From: Ctena decussata
Lineage: Eukaryota; Mollusca; Bivalvia; Lucinida; Lucinidae
NCBI GenBank assembly: GCA_963989385.1
Contig: OZ022499.1
Coordinates: 77,737,903-77,801,902 of the forward strand
Direction of reading: 5' to 3'
Length of the DNA stretch: 64,000 bases
In this document: one piece after another, positions 32,400 to 42,248 of the stretch
Layout of the letters: every line of letters begins with the position of its first letter
Numbering within the stretch: position 1 is the stretch's first letter
Made by a program: the position numbers and the translations under genes
The notes under the pieces: model-generated
Told to the model about the DNA's origin: nothing
The model's database searches: none
Seen by the model: the letters and a program-made list of their open reading frames with translations, nothing else

Positions 32400-33425
32400 G
32401 TATTATATTTTCTGATGTTTCGGTTTATATGACAAGATCCTGTTTCATTAATTAATTTTTTGACACTTAAATGCTCTTGCCTGATCCAAAATATCGTATT
32501 TTATTCCAAATACAATTCCGTGTGTCATATTAATTTCATATGGTCAATTGATGGTTTAAATTTACATTATTGGGTAAACTGTCGCTTTCATGTTCTATAA
32601 TATAAAACTACCCCCAATAATCTAATGCATTAATTTATCATAGATATGCGTTTGACTTTTTCAATGATGTTCAATGAATACTACAGATCATATTATTTTT
32701 TATGGAGGGAGTTTGTGACCACGAACCCATTTTTAGACTATTGTAGGCAATCCTGTGACCGATTTCGTGATGGGCGAGATAATGACAAATTACATATCCT
32801 AGTCAAAACAAGAAATATCTTTAAATAAGAAAATCGACTTAAATTAAATAGAAGTGTGTATTGTAATAATTATGAGTCAGGTACATGTAAGATATCAAAT
32901 GTGCTGATCAGATTGTACGGATGCGCACGTTGACGTGCATACTTGTTGGTGTTGGGGTATCGATTTCGGAAAAACTGTTGAATTTTGATTGGGGTCTGTC
33001 TGTGTTGCACATAACAATGAGGATTGGTTGGCTGACCGCCCCACATATAACCTTAAAAGTGTCGCAGTTCCAACACAACATCAACGCAACAATTACTTAA
33101 TTTCGTCTTCGATTTCTGTGTCAAGTTATCTTGTTGGTTTTATATTTACCATGAGCGACATAACAGGCAAAATGTTCTTTGGCAAAAGCGATTTGGACTG
33201 AAATATCTAGATTCATCACGACAAGGTTTATAGGCCAACAGTCAAATGAAACTGAAAAAGAAAGAGTAAGCGAAAGTAAGCTACTTACATAAAAAAAAAA
33301 AAAAAAAAAAAAAAATCCGGGTGTATACATATTGGCCAATGAAAATATTTAAAATGTAGGTCAATACTAAGGTTATACGGCTAAAGCCGAAAAAAGAAAC
33401 GCCGCCTTTTGATTACTCTTTTAGT
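32400..33425. other. Intron 11 sequence, unassigned
   Basis: A decayed family R end at 32895-32950 (CTGATCAGATTG.ACGGATGC). An A run at 33290-33315. Nothing else recognised. Confidence 0.3.
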
Positions 33426-33429
33426 TACT

Positions 33430-33690
33430 CCGAATATACCCAGAAAGCATGGGACAGATCGAGGATTGTAACGAAAATTGTATGATCATGGCCCGATGAA
33501 ATATGACTGACGTCAACTGAATAATATTCTGAAAGTTTCATGAAAATCGGCTGAAGGAAGAGTTGTAGCCACCAAATTTCACCAGATTTACAGAAAAGGG
33601 TCGTAACTCTGACAGACAGTGTTCGATCATGACCTCGATAAAATATGATCCATGTCAGGTAGTACCATACCATGAAAACTGAGAGCGGGG
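33430..33690. repeat. Two diverged ~160-bp core repeats
   Basis: 'TGATCATGGCCCGATGAAATATGA...TTTCATGAAAATCGG' and 'CGATCATGACCTCGATAAAATATGATC...CCATGAAAACTGAG' are two units of the type seen in core-repeat elements. The 124-aa minus-strand ORF over it is not supported as a gene. Confidence 0.5.
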
Positions 33691-33765
33691 CTGCGGTCAT
33701 AAGATTAAATCTTTGAATGGATGGAAGAACTTCTGTAAAACTGTTATTTGAATGACAAACAAAAG

Positions 33766-33990
33766 AGATGCGACACGACAAAAACCAACAATTTGACATG
33801 TGCGCCCAGCGAAGACTCGGGTCGGCCTGGGCATCCGCCCAGTCTGATGATAAGTCTTTGCTATGCGCTCAAAGGGTAGCTCAGGGTCTAAGCTACCTTC
33901 AAGCCGACATCGAAGACTGATCAGACTGGGCGGATGACCATCCTTGTCTGAGTCTTAGCTGGGCGCAAATGCCATTGTGTTGGTGACTCA
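33766..33990. mobile_element. MITE family R copy 5
   Basis: Starts ATGCGACACGACAAAAACC; right end GTTGGTGACTCA is shortened. Confidence 0.75.
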
Positions 33991-34065
33991 AATATATAAA
34001 CCATTATCAAACTGTAATTTGTCTGGGTCTACACTGTTCGTTAGATTTTACCGCGAAAATTCTAA

Positions 34066-34225
34066 TATATTGAGACACTCATAAATATTTTCCGTAGTTG
34101 TCCTGAAAATGGGATACTTCGGTTTACAACGAAAGATGCACATGAAATGGCAATGTATACCTTGTCTGACATGGGTCTACACTGTTCACTCAGTCGTATC
34201 TGTCCAAATACTATGTTTTACTGTG
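34066..34225. mobile_element. MITE family D copy 4
   Basis: ATTGAGACACTCATAAATAT, 'TTGTCCTGAAAATGGGATAC', and 'CAGTCGTATCTGTCCAAATAC'. Diverged. Confidence 0.5.
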
Positions 34226-34403
34226 ATTTTGCCACATGCATGTAGGGCATAAAATTATGGAATAGACTTTAACGATCTAACTCGTCGAAGTTGGATAAGT
34301 CCGCGATTATAATTAGAAAAAGGGGCTATTCTGCTAGCGCTGTTCTGTTGTGTCGTATGAACTAATTGCTTTAAGTTTATCAAGTTTATAGAACTTATTG
34401 AAC

Positions 34404-34408
<5 letters not shown>

Positions 34409-34458
<50 letters not shown>
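34409..34458. repeat. (GA)n microsatellite
   Basis: Pure GA dinucleotide run of about 50 bp. It opens a serine/leucine reading frame on the minus strand that is not a gene. Confidence 0.95.
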
Positions 34459-34461
<3 letters not shown>

Positions 34462-34926
34462 CGGGGGCAACATTAGGCTATTGGAAAAGCATCTGACAGT
34501 AGCCTGGTGACATGTACAGAATACAGATGCTATGAAACCCAAAGCATGAACGTATGAATGTATGAAACACGATCAAGGTGTTTAACATCTCAGTCAACTG
34601 CCAATTTGAAAGTGTTTGTTGTTATTTGCGCGATGAACGGGACATTGAACTTTTTGATGGTAATTAGTGTCCATTATTTGCTGTCCGAGCTGGGACATGT
34701 TCAAACCGCTGGTAGTTCAATAACCCTGTATCAGAATTAAAAAAAAAATCTCATAAATTCTTAAGTTGTCCGCATATTGTTGATCTGTGAATGTTATCTA
34801 CATGGGCAGCATTATTTAATTTTTTAACTTTTCACAACCATTTCAACAAAATAAAGTAAATGACAAAAATCAGTGACAAGAAGGAGAACAAGAAGACTCG
34901 GGGTGACGTCCTTAGAATCAATACGA

Positions 34927-35129
34927 CAGAGCTGTAGATAAGAGGGCGTATTTGATGATAATTAGGGATATTTTTTTTTATTTCTCGTCGAAACCATATG
35001 TTGTGACCCCTCATCTGAACCGTCTCGTCGAGACGGTTCAGATGAGGGGTCACAACATATATTTTTATGCAGAATTAAGTAAAATTATCCCTAATTATCA
35101 CCAAATACTCCCTCTTATCTAGAGCTCTG
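34927..35129. mobile_element. Long-palindrome MITE with 6-bp flanking repeats
   Basis: Outer arms CAGAGCTGTAGATAAGAGGG / CCCTCTTATCTAGAGCTCTG, then TAATTAGGGATA / TATCCCTAATTA, and a central perfect palindrome at 34996-35060 (GGGGTCACAACATAT-type arms with AACCGTCTCGTCGAGACGGTT in the middle). Flanked by ATACGA at 34921-34926 and 35130-35135. Related ends: 49986 and 60697. Ends 60 bp before exon 12. Confidence 0.75.
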
Positions 35130-35189
35130 ATACGAGCAGTAGGAGCATACTACATACTGTTATTTAGAGCTCTGGGTATTTTTTTTCAG

Positions 35190-35364
35190 AATGATGCGCA
35201 ACAGAGGGGATACCATAATAATGCTAGATGCTTTCTATGCCACAAATACATCCGAAACATTGGACATTCTTGTAAAGAAAATATTAAATGCCGACACTGT
35301 TGATGAAACCTTGGTTACCAGGCTCTTGACAGGGTTGGTGGTGATTGAACAACGACCAGTTCCG
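35190..35364 (+). CDS. Exon 12: HEAT-like helical domain
   Basis: Codons 359-417. Poly-T acceptor (TATTTTTTTTCAG) and donor CCG|GTAAGC at 35365, phase 0. Contains RGDTIIMLDAFYATNTSETL and DETLVTRLLTGLVVIEQRPV. 'R..l.DAl....T..s...l' followed by a leucine-rich helix ending 'RP' is the repeating unit of the lipovitellin superhelix. The exon follows a palindromic MITE (34927-35129) by 60 bp. Confidence 0.84.
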
Positions 35365-35399
35365 GTAAGCCTAAAGAAATTAAACCGTTAAGAGAAATT

Positions 35400-35640
35400 T
35401 CATTATTTATCAGCCGGGGCGAGGGAGAGGAGGGTGACGGGAAGTGGAAGAATTGGGAATGGGGGGTTTACTATCTGAAATATTGCTCTGTTGTGGGGAG
35501 GGTCAATATTTTTTAACATGTTGGAGGGGGGGGGGGCTGAAATTATATGCTTAGTTCTGCAGAAAGAGCTGGAGAAGGGGCTTTATCACAACATATCACA
35601 ATTATAATAGGCATCATGACGGCAGGTTTGGTGATACAAA
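35400..35640. other. G-rich stretch in intron 12
   Basis: 35410-35560 has many G runs (GGGGCGAGGGAGAGGAGGG, GGAGGGGGGGGGGG) on the + strand and could form G-quadruplexes. No gene. Confidence 0.5.
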
Positions 35641-36035
35641 TTGAGTGTCTGTAGATAAGAATCTAAAAGATATGATTGCTACACCTACAAATGACCTCAT
35701 TTCCCCAATTAAACAGGAACAGTAGAACTCTCGATCTCATCAATCTTCTGCATTCCAAATGCCATGTACGCTAGGATTGATACGCTTGCGTTCATCTTCA
35801 TCCCATTTTTATCCTTTTCCAGAACCTTGTTTATAGTACAATACATCCCAAATGTTTTTCTTCTTTTTTCATTATTATTTTATTATTTAAAAACTATTCT
35901 TGTATGTTCTGTGATGTATATTCTCTGTGATATTTTATCTTTGTTAGTCGGCAGAAAAAGCTCATAGGAGCTTGTGTTAAAATGTTGTAATTACACCGAC
36001 GTTAAATAAATTTTACTTGACTTGACTTGACTTGA
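35641..36035 (+). mobile_element. 3' end of a LINE or similar retroposon
   Basis: 'GTTGTAATTACACCGACGTT' followed by AAATAAATTTTA and (CTTGA)4 at 36016-36035: a short microsatellite tail as in CR1/L2-type retroposons. The 67-codon ORF at 35764 is hydrophobic low-complexity and not supported. The left limit is a guess. Confidence 0.45.
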
Positions 36036-36136
36036 CGAGAGGCATAGTTATCAATTTGATATCACTACTTCATTTATATCTGCTGCTGAAACTTCTGAGG
36101 ATTGTATCTCAAAATTTAATTCCTTAGTCAGATAAA

Positions 36137-36481
36137 GAGATTATGCCTCTAGCACCTCTCTCGCCCCTCCTCCCAAATCCTTCAGGCGAAAGAATGTCTG
36201 CTCGATGTACCACAAGAAGTGAATGTCTGCTCGATGTATCACAAGTAGAATAGGGTAAAGTCGTGTAAATTCAGACAACGGGTAAATTCAGACAGTGACA
36301 TTGTTTCCTTTATATGTCAGTTGTTTGGAATTAAAACAAAATTAACTGAGCAAACAGTGAAATTCCTGATGAGACGGCTCATTATGAGTCACCCGACTCA
36401 ACCTACATTTCGAGCGGACATACATTCACCAGAGGGTTTGGGGAGGATGGGCGAGAGAGGTGCTAAGAGGTGTAATCTCTT
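36137..36481. mobile_element. MITE with ~50-bp TIRs (target family of the second LINE)
   Basis: AAGAGATTATGCCTCTAGCA...CCTCCTCCCAAATCC pairs with GGTTTGGGGAGGATGG...GTGTAATCTCTT. Contains '(GGGTAAATTC(A/G)GACA)2' and the uninterrupted site GACAGTGACATTG at 36291, matching 25575-25613 and 26837 onward. Confidence 0.65.
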
Positions 36482-36834
36482 GAACTACCTACCTTAATCA
36501 AGACTCAGAATAAGATGGATGGGTACACCTAAACCAACAAGAATCGAACAAAAAACAGCTTTAGTAATTAATAGGGAGATTTGCGGTGCACTTCATGACG
36601 GCAGGTCTTACACGACTAGAAAGCAAATAGTCGCATTATCGTTCTTAGTTGCTCTCCACTAAATTGACAGTTGGCGGGAAAGATTAAAGGACTTCGGTTT
36701 GACCTATACTCCGGTTAGGGGTCCCGGTCATTGAATAAACCTTCAAACCTTCGGTAAAAATATGATAATTCCGGCTCTTGAACTTGCGTTTTTTAACATA
36801 AAACATATATATTGTAATTGTTACCATAGCGCAA

Positions 36835-37632
36835 GGGTACCACCATCGGACACCTAAGAATCGCTTTTTCAAATAAATTTTCAAATTGTTACATCAAAAG
36901 TCTATCGACTTAATGTGACTTGCAAAATATGTACCTCATGTATTGATTCAGTAAACATCAGCTGTTCTATGACGTCATACGGAGGAATCGGGGAGCGATC
37001 ATTATTTCACAGGTAACCGGCGTAAAATCTTGGTTTGGGGTACCCCCATCGGACACCTTTATTTTCTACACATGTAAACTATCTATGTATAAACAAATTT
37101 GATGTTACATTGTAGAGACATATACTTGTTTAAGATAAATAGGCAAAATCAATTCAGAACTTAAAGTTAGACATGAAAGGTAAAATAATATGTGCTCCCT
37201 CAGAATGATGACGTTTGTTTACGTTGAACTATTTATTTAGAATTAAGCCGGTGCCGAGATGCAGACAAGTGTGCATTTTCTCTAATTTCTCAAAAACTAG
37301 ATCGAACTGGAATATAACCCTTATATTGTTCGTTAGGTAAGTAAAATCTCCATCCAATGTTGTTGATTAGATCACTGAACTGCATTTAGGTACGACGAAA
37401 TCACTGTGTAAATATTCACTGCAATGTTTCTGACGTGTACCTTGGCCGGTAAATACCATCAGTGAAAATCACGTTAATCCTCCCGAGACGAGAAAGGCAC
37501 ACGAAAGTGTCGAGAAAAAGACCACAAAAAATTATAAAAATTTGTATTAAATTGGACGAGATGCTACTCTTCTAAAACGAGAACAGATCGTAAAGGTGTC
37601 CGATGGGGGTACCCTGTCCGATGGGGGTACCC
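36835..37632. mobile_element. Nested TIR elements with GGGTACC..CATCGGACACC ends
   Basis: Four termini: left-type at 36835 (GGGTACCACCATCGGACACC) and 37038 (GGGTACCCCCATCGGACACC); right-type at 37592-37614 and 37615-37632 (GTCCGATGGGGGTACCC). The inner pair 37038/37614 has a 23-bp perfect TIR (~577 bp element). The outer pair would be a second copy around it. No transposase seen inside. Confidence 0.7.
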
Positions 37633-37639
37633 TCACGCT

Positions 37640-38342
37640 ACAGTTATGCAGATTTACGCATGTCATTATTGTCATGTGAGAAAAAATCCATGGGTCAAAT
37701 TGTTAAACTATTTTCAGGAACTCATTTTTCGCACGGTCCTGAATTCGTATTTGAAATTGTTCTTAGGTTTTTAATGTTACCAGGCAACGCTGGTATCATG
37801 AAGAGTGTTTGGACGATAATTTATCATCAGGGACCTCAATCCTCATTCTATGTCGCATTCCTTTCTGCATGATTGATGTCTTGTAAATCTAAATAATACC
37901 CAAAAGGGGGTTATGGATCATGTTAGATGAACTGCATTTCACTTGTAGTTAACTCGTAGCAACTAAAACTGAGTATTAAGAGTCAAGTGATTATTGGGAG
38001 TCTTGTTTATGATAGAAATCCCAGAGTAGTGAAGTAGTGTTTGACGTAGTCATGAGACTCCTGACGTTACGTTCCGCGTTACACTGTGAAGTAGCTGTAG
38101 TGTAACTGTAGCGGATTCTAAGGCCCTGTGTTGTAGGTCCATGTTTGACCTACACTCCTATTTTGTTTGTTCACTGATTTGCATTTAGGTAAGTTAGGGC
38201 TAGAGTTCAGTGATCAGATAAATGTTTATTGCCAGACTAAGCTCACAACCTGACACATGGATTATTTCAGGTTTGCGGTCATTAATGTCTTCAGTTATAA
38301 GGCGGGATTTTTCCCACCCGAAACAATCCCAAAAATTTAGGT
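37640..38342. other. Intron 12 sequence, nothing recognised
   Basis: No supported element. An ORF across 37603-37872 starts in TIR sequence. Confidence 0.3.
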
Positions 38343-38643
38343 CCATATATAAGGCTTTGGTTGGTTGGTTGATTTGATGCTTAATGTCCACGGTAAACAA
38401 CTAAGGTCATGTCGGGACGGTCAGTTAACCTAACCACACTATTCCTGGGCAGGCTTAGACCTCCTAAGCGGTTAACCAGTACTAAGTGCACATACTTTCG
38501 CCAGTAACTGACAACTGCCCTTCTTGAATCAGCGGAAGGAGAAACGAAAGTATGTGGCCAGACCGGGATTCGAACCCAGGACCTCTGACTTACGAGTCAG
38601 GTGCCCTACCGATTGCGCTACCCGGCCCGGCCATATATAAGGC
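38343..38643 (-). mobile_element. tRNA-derived SINE with 13-bp target duplication
   Basis: CCATATATAAGGC at 38343-38355 and 38631-38643 flank a 275-bp insert (38356-38630). On the minus strand it starts CCGGGCCGGGTAGCGCAATC (A box TAGCGCAATCGG), with CTGACTCGTAAGTCAG, and GGGTTCGAATCCCGG (B box). The acceptor arm GGCCGGG/TCTGGCC pairs, but the anticodon arm (Thr-CGT like) is mispaired. The body follows and ends in a (CCAA)n tail. Confidence 0.88.
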
Positions 38644-38849
38644 GGATCCAGATTTTTAGGATTGTTAAAGAATGTAATGCACCAGTCAATTGCAACCACA
38701 ACCTCATGGGGCGGGGGCATAGCAGGGCTTAAGTACTGTGTTTTTACCTAAGAGGTGTCTGGCCAGTGCTGTGAATATGCCAGGCTTTTGATTCCCGCCA
38801 AAACAGCGAGGAAAATAGTGGAGTGTTTTTAACAAAATTTACCGAGACA

Positions 38850-39081
38850 AGTTGGTTTGGCCATGTCACAAGGTCTCCTGGTTTAGCAAAGATGATTCTA
38901 CAGGGCACAGTGTAAGTAAAAAGAAGAAGAGGTAGACAGAAGAAGAGGTGGGAAGACAATATCAAATAGTGGACAGGAATGGACTTTTCCAGCTCAACTA
39001 GGGCAGCTGAAAACAGGACAAGGTTGAAAGGGATCGTTTCAAAGTCACCTGTGGTGCCCCAAAAACCTTGTAAGATGATGG
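38850..39081 (+). pseudogene. LINE ORF2 C-terminal fragment
   Basis: + strand: FGHVTRSPGLAKMILQGTV, stop, VKRRRGRQKKRWEDNIK, stop, WTGMDFSSSTRAAENRTR then LKGIVSKSPVVPQKPCKMMG. Clear end of the RTE/Jockey-like ORF2 also seen at 29552-30025, with two in-frame stops. Confidence 0.8.
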
Positions 39082-39442
39082 GATAAAATAGAATAGAACC
39101 GTGACACTCTGTCGGAGTATGGATTTTTATATTTATATGATACCCTGGGGGTTGCGGGGGACCTTTACAAAGGTTTTGACATAAAAAATGTCCCCACGGT
39201 GCAGGGCATTTACCGGGGCTTTGCAGAGTTAAAAGTCAATATACCCGCTTTTCCACAGCCCCAGGGGGGCCATGGTTGCAAATGACTGGTGCATAAAAAT
39301 AATAGTAAAATTTCTTAAAACTGATTTAGATATTTGGGGTCATCCTAGAGATCGAAAAAGAATGTTATATAGCCAAATAAATATGGTCCTCCATTTCATT
39401 TCCATTAAGTTCATTATTTTTTTTATTTTTTGTCTTAACTAG

Positions 39443-39632
39443 GCTTTAGTAGATGCCATGGAAGAGTATTGCTTCCAACCAAAAAAGTCTAAACTTCCAG
39501 TGATGAGCAAAGACACATATCACAGCTTTTTGCTTGCCATGGGTGGTATTGTTGACAGCCTAAATAAATACGGTGAAAGAGAACGGTCACATCAGATCAT
39601 AGATAAGATTCATGACATGATTGGGTTGCATG
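39443..39632 (+). CDS. Exon 13: HEAT-like helical domain
   Basis: Codons 418-481. Acceptor TTTTTTGTCTTAACTAG; donor CATG|GTAAGT at 39633, leaving phase 1. Peptide starts ALVDAMEEYCFQPKKSKLPV and includes TYHSFLLAMGGIVDSLNKYG and a final helix HQIIDKIHDMIGLH. Two helices of the superhelix, separated by a basic loop that is longer than usual. Confidence 0.82.
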
Positions 39633-40920
39633 GTAAGTCTTAGACATAAATACTCAATCACATTTAGACTAATGCTATTGAAAACAGTTTTTAATAAACT
39701 GCTTTTGTCTTGCCTGTGACTAGCAAGATATAGGTACTGCTTTTCCAGCTTTGTTGATGTCTGGGTATAAACTTGTGTTGAGTTTACTTGTTTACGCTCT
39801 GTTAGTAGTACAGGCATCTCTTTGTGGCAATTTAAGACGAGACACAGAGTTGTGTGGGATTTTTATAATATTAAATTGTACAGTATAAGCCTCATACATT
39901 CAAGTCTTCTTAAGTTGTTATCTCCAATGGGCCAGAAATCGCTTACATAATTGTAGTTTGTGATAAAAGGAGTTGAAATTTAAAGAATTTACAGACAAGG
40001 CATAGGAATCTGGATACTGTAGGGTATGTCTTGTACCTATCACCATTGTGACACAGGGGTGATCCCAGGCACCAGCATGTGATGGGGTAGTGGTTGCCCA
40101 TCCTAGGTCAGTGATGTTCTTAAGTTTCCTTCTGCACATAGCGCTGAAGAATGTCAATACCCATGCCTTCTTGAAAAGGTTTATATACTAAGCACAACTT
40201 CTAACCGACCACTTGCTTTGTCTTGAACACTGTCGTTTGAAGATGGTATCCGGACATAATTTTCTTATATTCAGTATTCCCAATGTGTCATGTTAAGGTT
40301 GTAAAATGTTTTAGCTCAATACCTTAAGAATCGTTTTCCTGGCAGCAGAGGATGCACATGTACCCCCATTTTCGAACTTCGCAAGGATTATGACTGTGGT
40401 GGTGAAGGTTTTTTCATTGTGACTAAAATTTTGAATTCTGTATCAAAATAATGCCTTATTATGAATTCTCAAGTTCATTTAAACATTTTCTAGGTATTCG
40501 CACAAATCATAAGCGTATGCCGACAAGATTCCGAAATGTGGTTCTATCCGAATCGTGAAAATCTGCTGAAATGTTGTGATTTTCGGAAACAGGGGTACCA
40601 TTATCTTTCACTTATTCAATGGTATACGGATAAGATTTTTATTTCAGGTTACCTAATTTACTTTACCAATATCACAAGTTAATTAAAGATGGAAACATAT
40701 GTTCGAGTGTCCTTTTTATTTAGCTGAAAACATGCTATAAATAAGTGGTCGGTTAGAAGTTGGTTCTAGTATAGGTTCACTAAGCTTTCTGTGTGGTCTG
40801 AAAAAAAATTGTATAAAAAGCATAAATATTGACTTTATTTCTTAAGGAGGCTGGGCACATTTTCAGCAGAAGCAAGGAGACTGATCACACTTTCAGAGGA
40901 AGCAACCATACCATATTCTA
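39633..40920. other. Intron 13 sequence, mostly unassigned
   Basis: 'CTAACCGACCACTT' (40202) and 'AAGTGGTCGGTTAGAAGTTGG' (40743) are inverted and may be the ends of a ~560-bp TIR element. Otherwise nothing recognised. Confidence 0.4.
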
Positions 40921-40929
40921 TTATTCTTT

Positions 40930-42050
40930 TTTTTATGCCCCCATGACAATAGTCAGGGGGCATTAAGATTTGCTCCTGTCTGTCCGTCCGTCCGTTCGTC
41001 ACACTTTACGGTATAGAGTTTGTGTAATCAACTCCTCCCACAGTTTTCAGTGGATCTTTTTTAAACTTCACATACATGTTGTGGACATATTGAAGATGTG
41101 CATGTGGGTTTTTGTTAGAGCTACAATTAATTTTGACAGAATTACAGCCTTTTGAACTTAGTCATTTTAGGCAAATTTTTTGCATTGTAGGGTATGCAGT
41201 TTGTGTAATCAACTCCTCCCATAGTTTTCAATGGATCTTTTTCAAACCGTGCATACATGTTGTGGACATATTGAACATGTGCATGTGGGTTTTTGTTGGA
41301 GCTACAATTGATTTTGACAGAATTACGGCCTTTTGAACTTAGTCATTTTAGGCAAGTTTTTGCATTGTAGGGTGTGTAGTTTGTGTAATCAACACCTCCC
41401 ACAGTTTTCAATGGATCTTTTTCAAACCTTGCATACATTTTGTGGACATATTGAAAATGTGCATGTAGGTTTTTGTTGAAACTAGAATTGATTTTGACAG
41501 AATTACGGCCTTTTGAACTTAGTCATTATAGGCAAATTTTTACATTTGTAGGGTGAGGAGTTTGTGTAATCAACTCCTCCCTCAGTTTTCAATCGATCTT
41601 TTCCAAACTTTGCATACATGTTGTGGACGTATTGGAGATGTGCATGTGGGTTTTTGAAGGAGGTAGAATTGATTTTGACAGAATTATAGCCTTTTAAACT
41701 TAGTCATTTTAGGCACATGTTTGCATTGAAGGGTAAGTACTTTGTGTAATCAACTCCTCTCACAATTTTCATTGGCTGTTTTTCAGACATTGGAGACTTG
41801 TTGTGGACACAGTAAAGATGTGCATGTTGGTTATGATAGGAAAAAAATAATTCTGAAGGAATTATGGCCTTTTAAACTTAGTCATTTTGGGCTGCATTTT
41901 GCACTATAGGGTATAAAGTTTGTGAAATGTTTTCAGTGGATTCTTTGTAAATAGCATTTGTGCTTGAAAGGTGCTTTAGGGATGTACACATGTCCTGTGA
42001 CAGACGCTGCACGGGGCATCATTTGTGTCTTACAGACACAATTTTCTAGT
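40930..42050 (+). mobile_element. Core-repeat element (pearl/Helentron-like) with 181-bp repeats
   Basis: Starts with hairpin ATGCCCCCATGAC..GTCAGGGGGCAT, then a (GTCT/GTCC)n tetranucleotide stretch at 40977-40999, then core repeats: TGTGTAATCAACTCCTCCC at 41021, 41202, 41382, 41563 and 41743 (period 180-181). The unique right end CTGTGACAGACGCTGCACGG finishes at about 42050. The tetranucleotide followed by core repeats is the hallmark layout of bivalve pearl-type elements. Confidence 0.7.
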
Positions 42051-42054
42051 TTAT

Positions 42055-42212
42055 TTCACCCTTCTCAGTGGATGTCAGGTGTGAAAGGAAAGAATTTGCT
42101 CTCTTAGGAGCAAATTCTTCCCTATAAGACGTTGTGACTGCATGTAGGGCAGTCACAACGGTTGTTTCCTTTTGTAAAAAAATAACTAAATGTAGTTATA
42201 CCCATCTACTTT
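42055..42212. mobile_element. MITE family K copy 7, partial
   Basis: CACCCTTCTCAGTGGATGTC, AAAGAATTTGCTCTCTTAGG / AGCAAATTCTTCC, and end TAGTTATACCCATCTACTT. Its end touches the TA target of the mariner relic (42212-42213). Confidence 0.65.
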
Positions 42213-42248
42213 ACGAGGGGTGCTCATTTAATGTTGTCATTGGGGTTC

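Noticed and set aside
34255..34542. 95-aa minus-strand ORF with a Leu/Ser run
   Set aside because: The run is the translated (GA)n microsatellite.
35764..35967. 67-codon hydrophobic ORF as a small membrane protein
   Set aside because: T-rich low-complexity translation upstream of a retroposon tail; no conserved feature.
38558..38630. Functional tRNA-Thr (CGT)
   Set aside because: A and B boxes and acceptor pair, but the anticodon arm does not form a 5-bp stem with a 7-base loop, and the sequence is the head of a SINE with target duplications.
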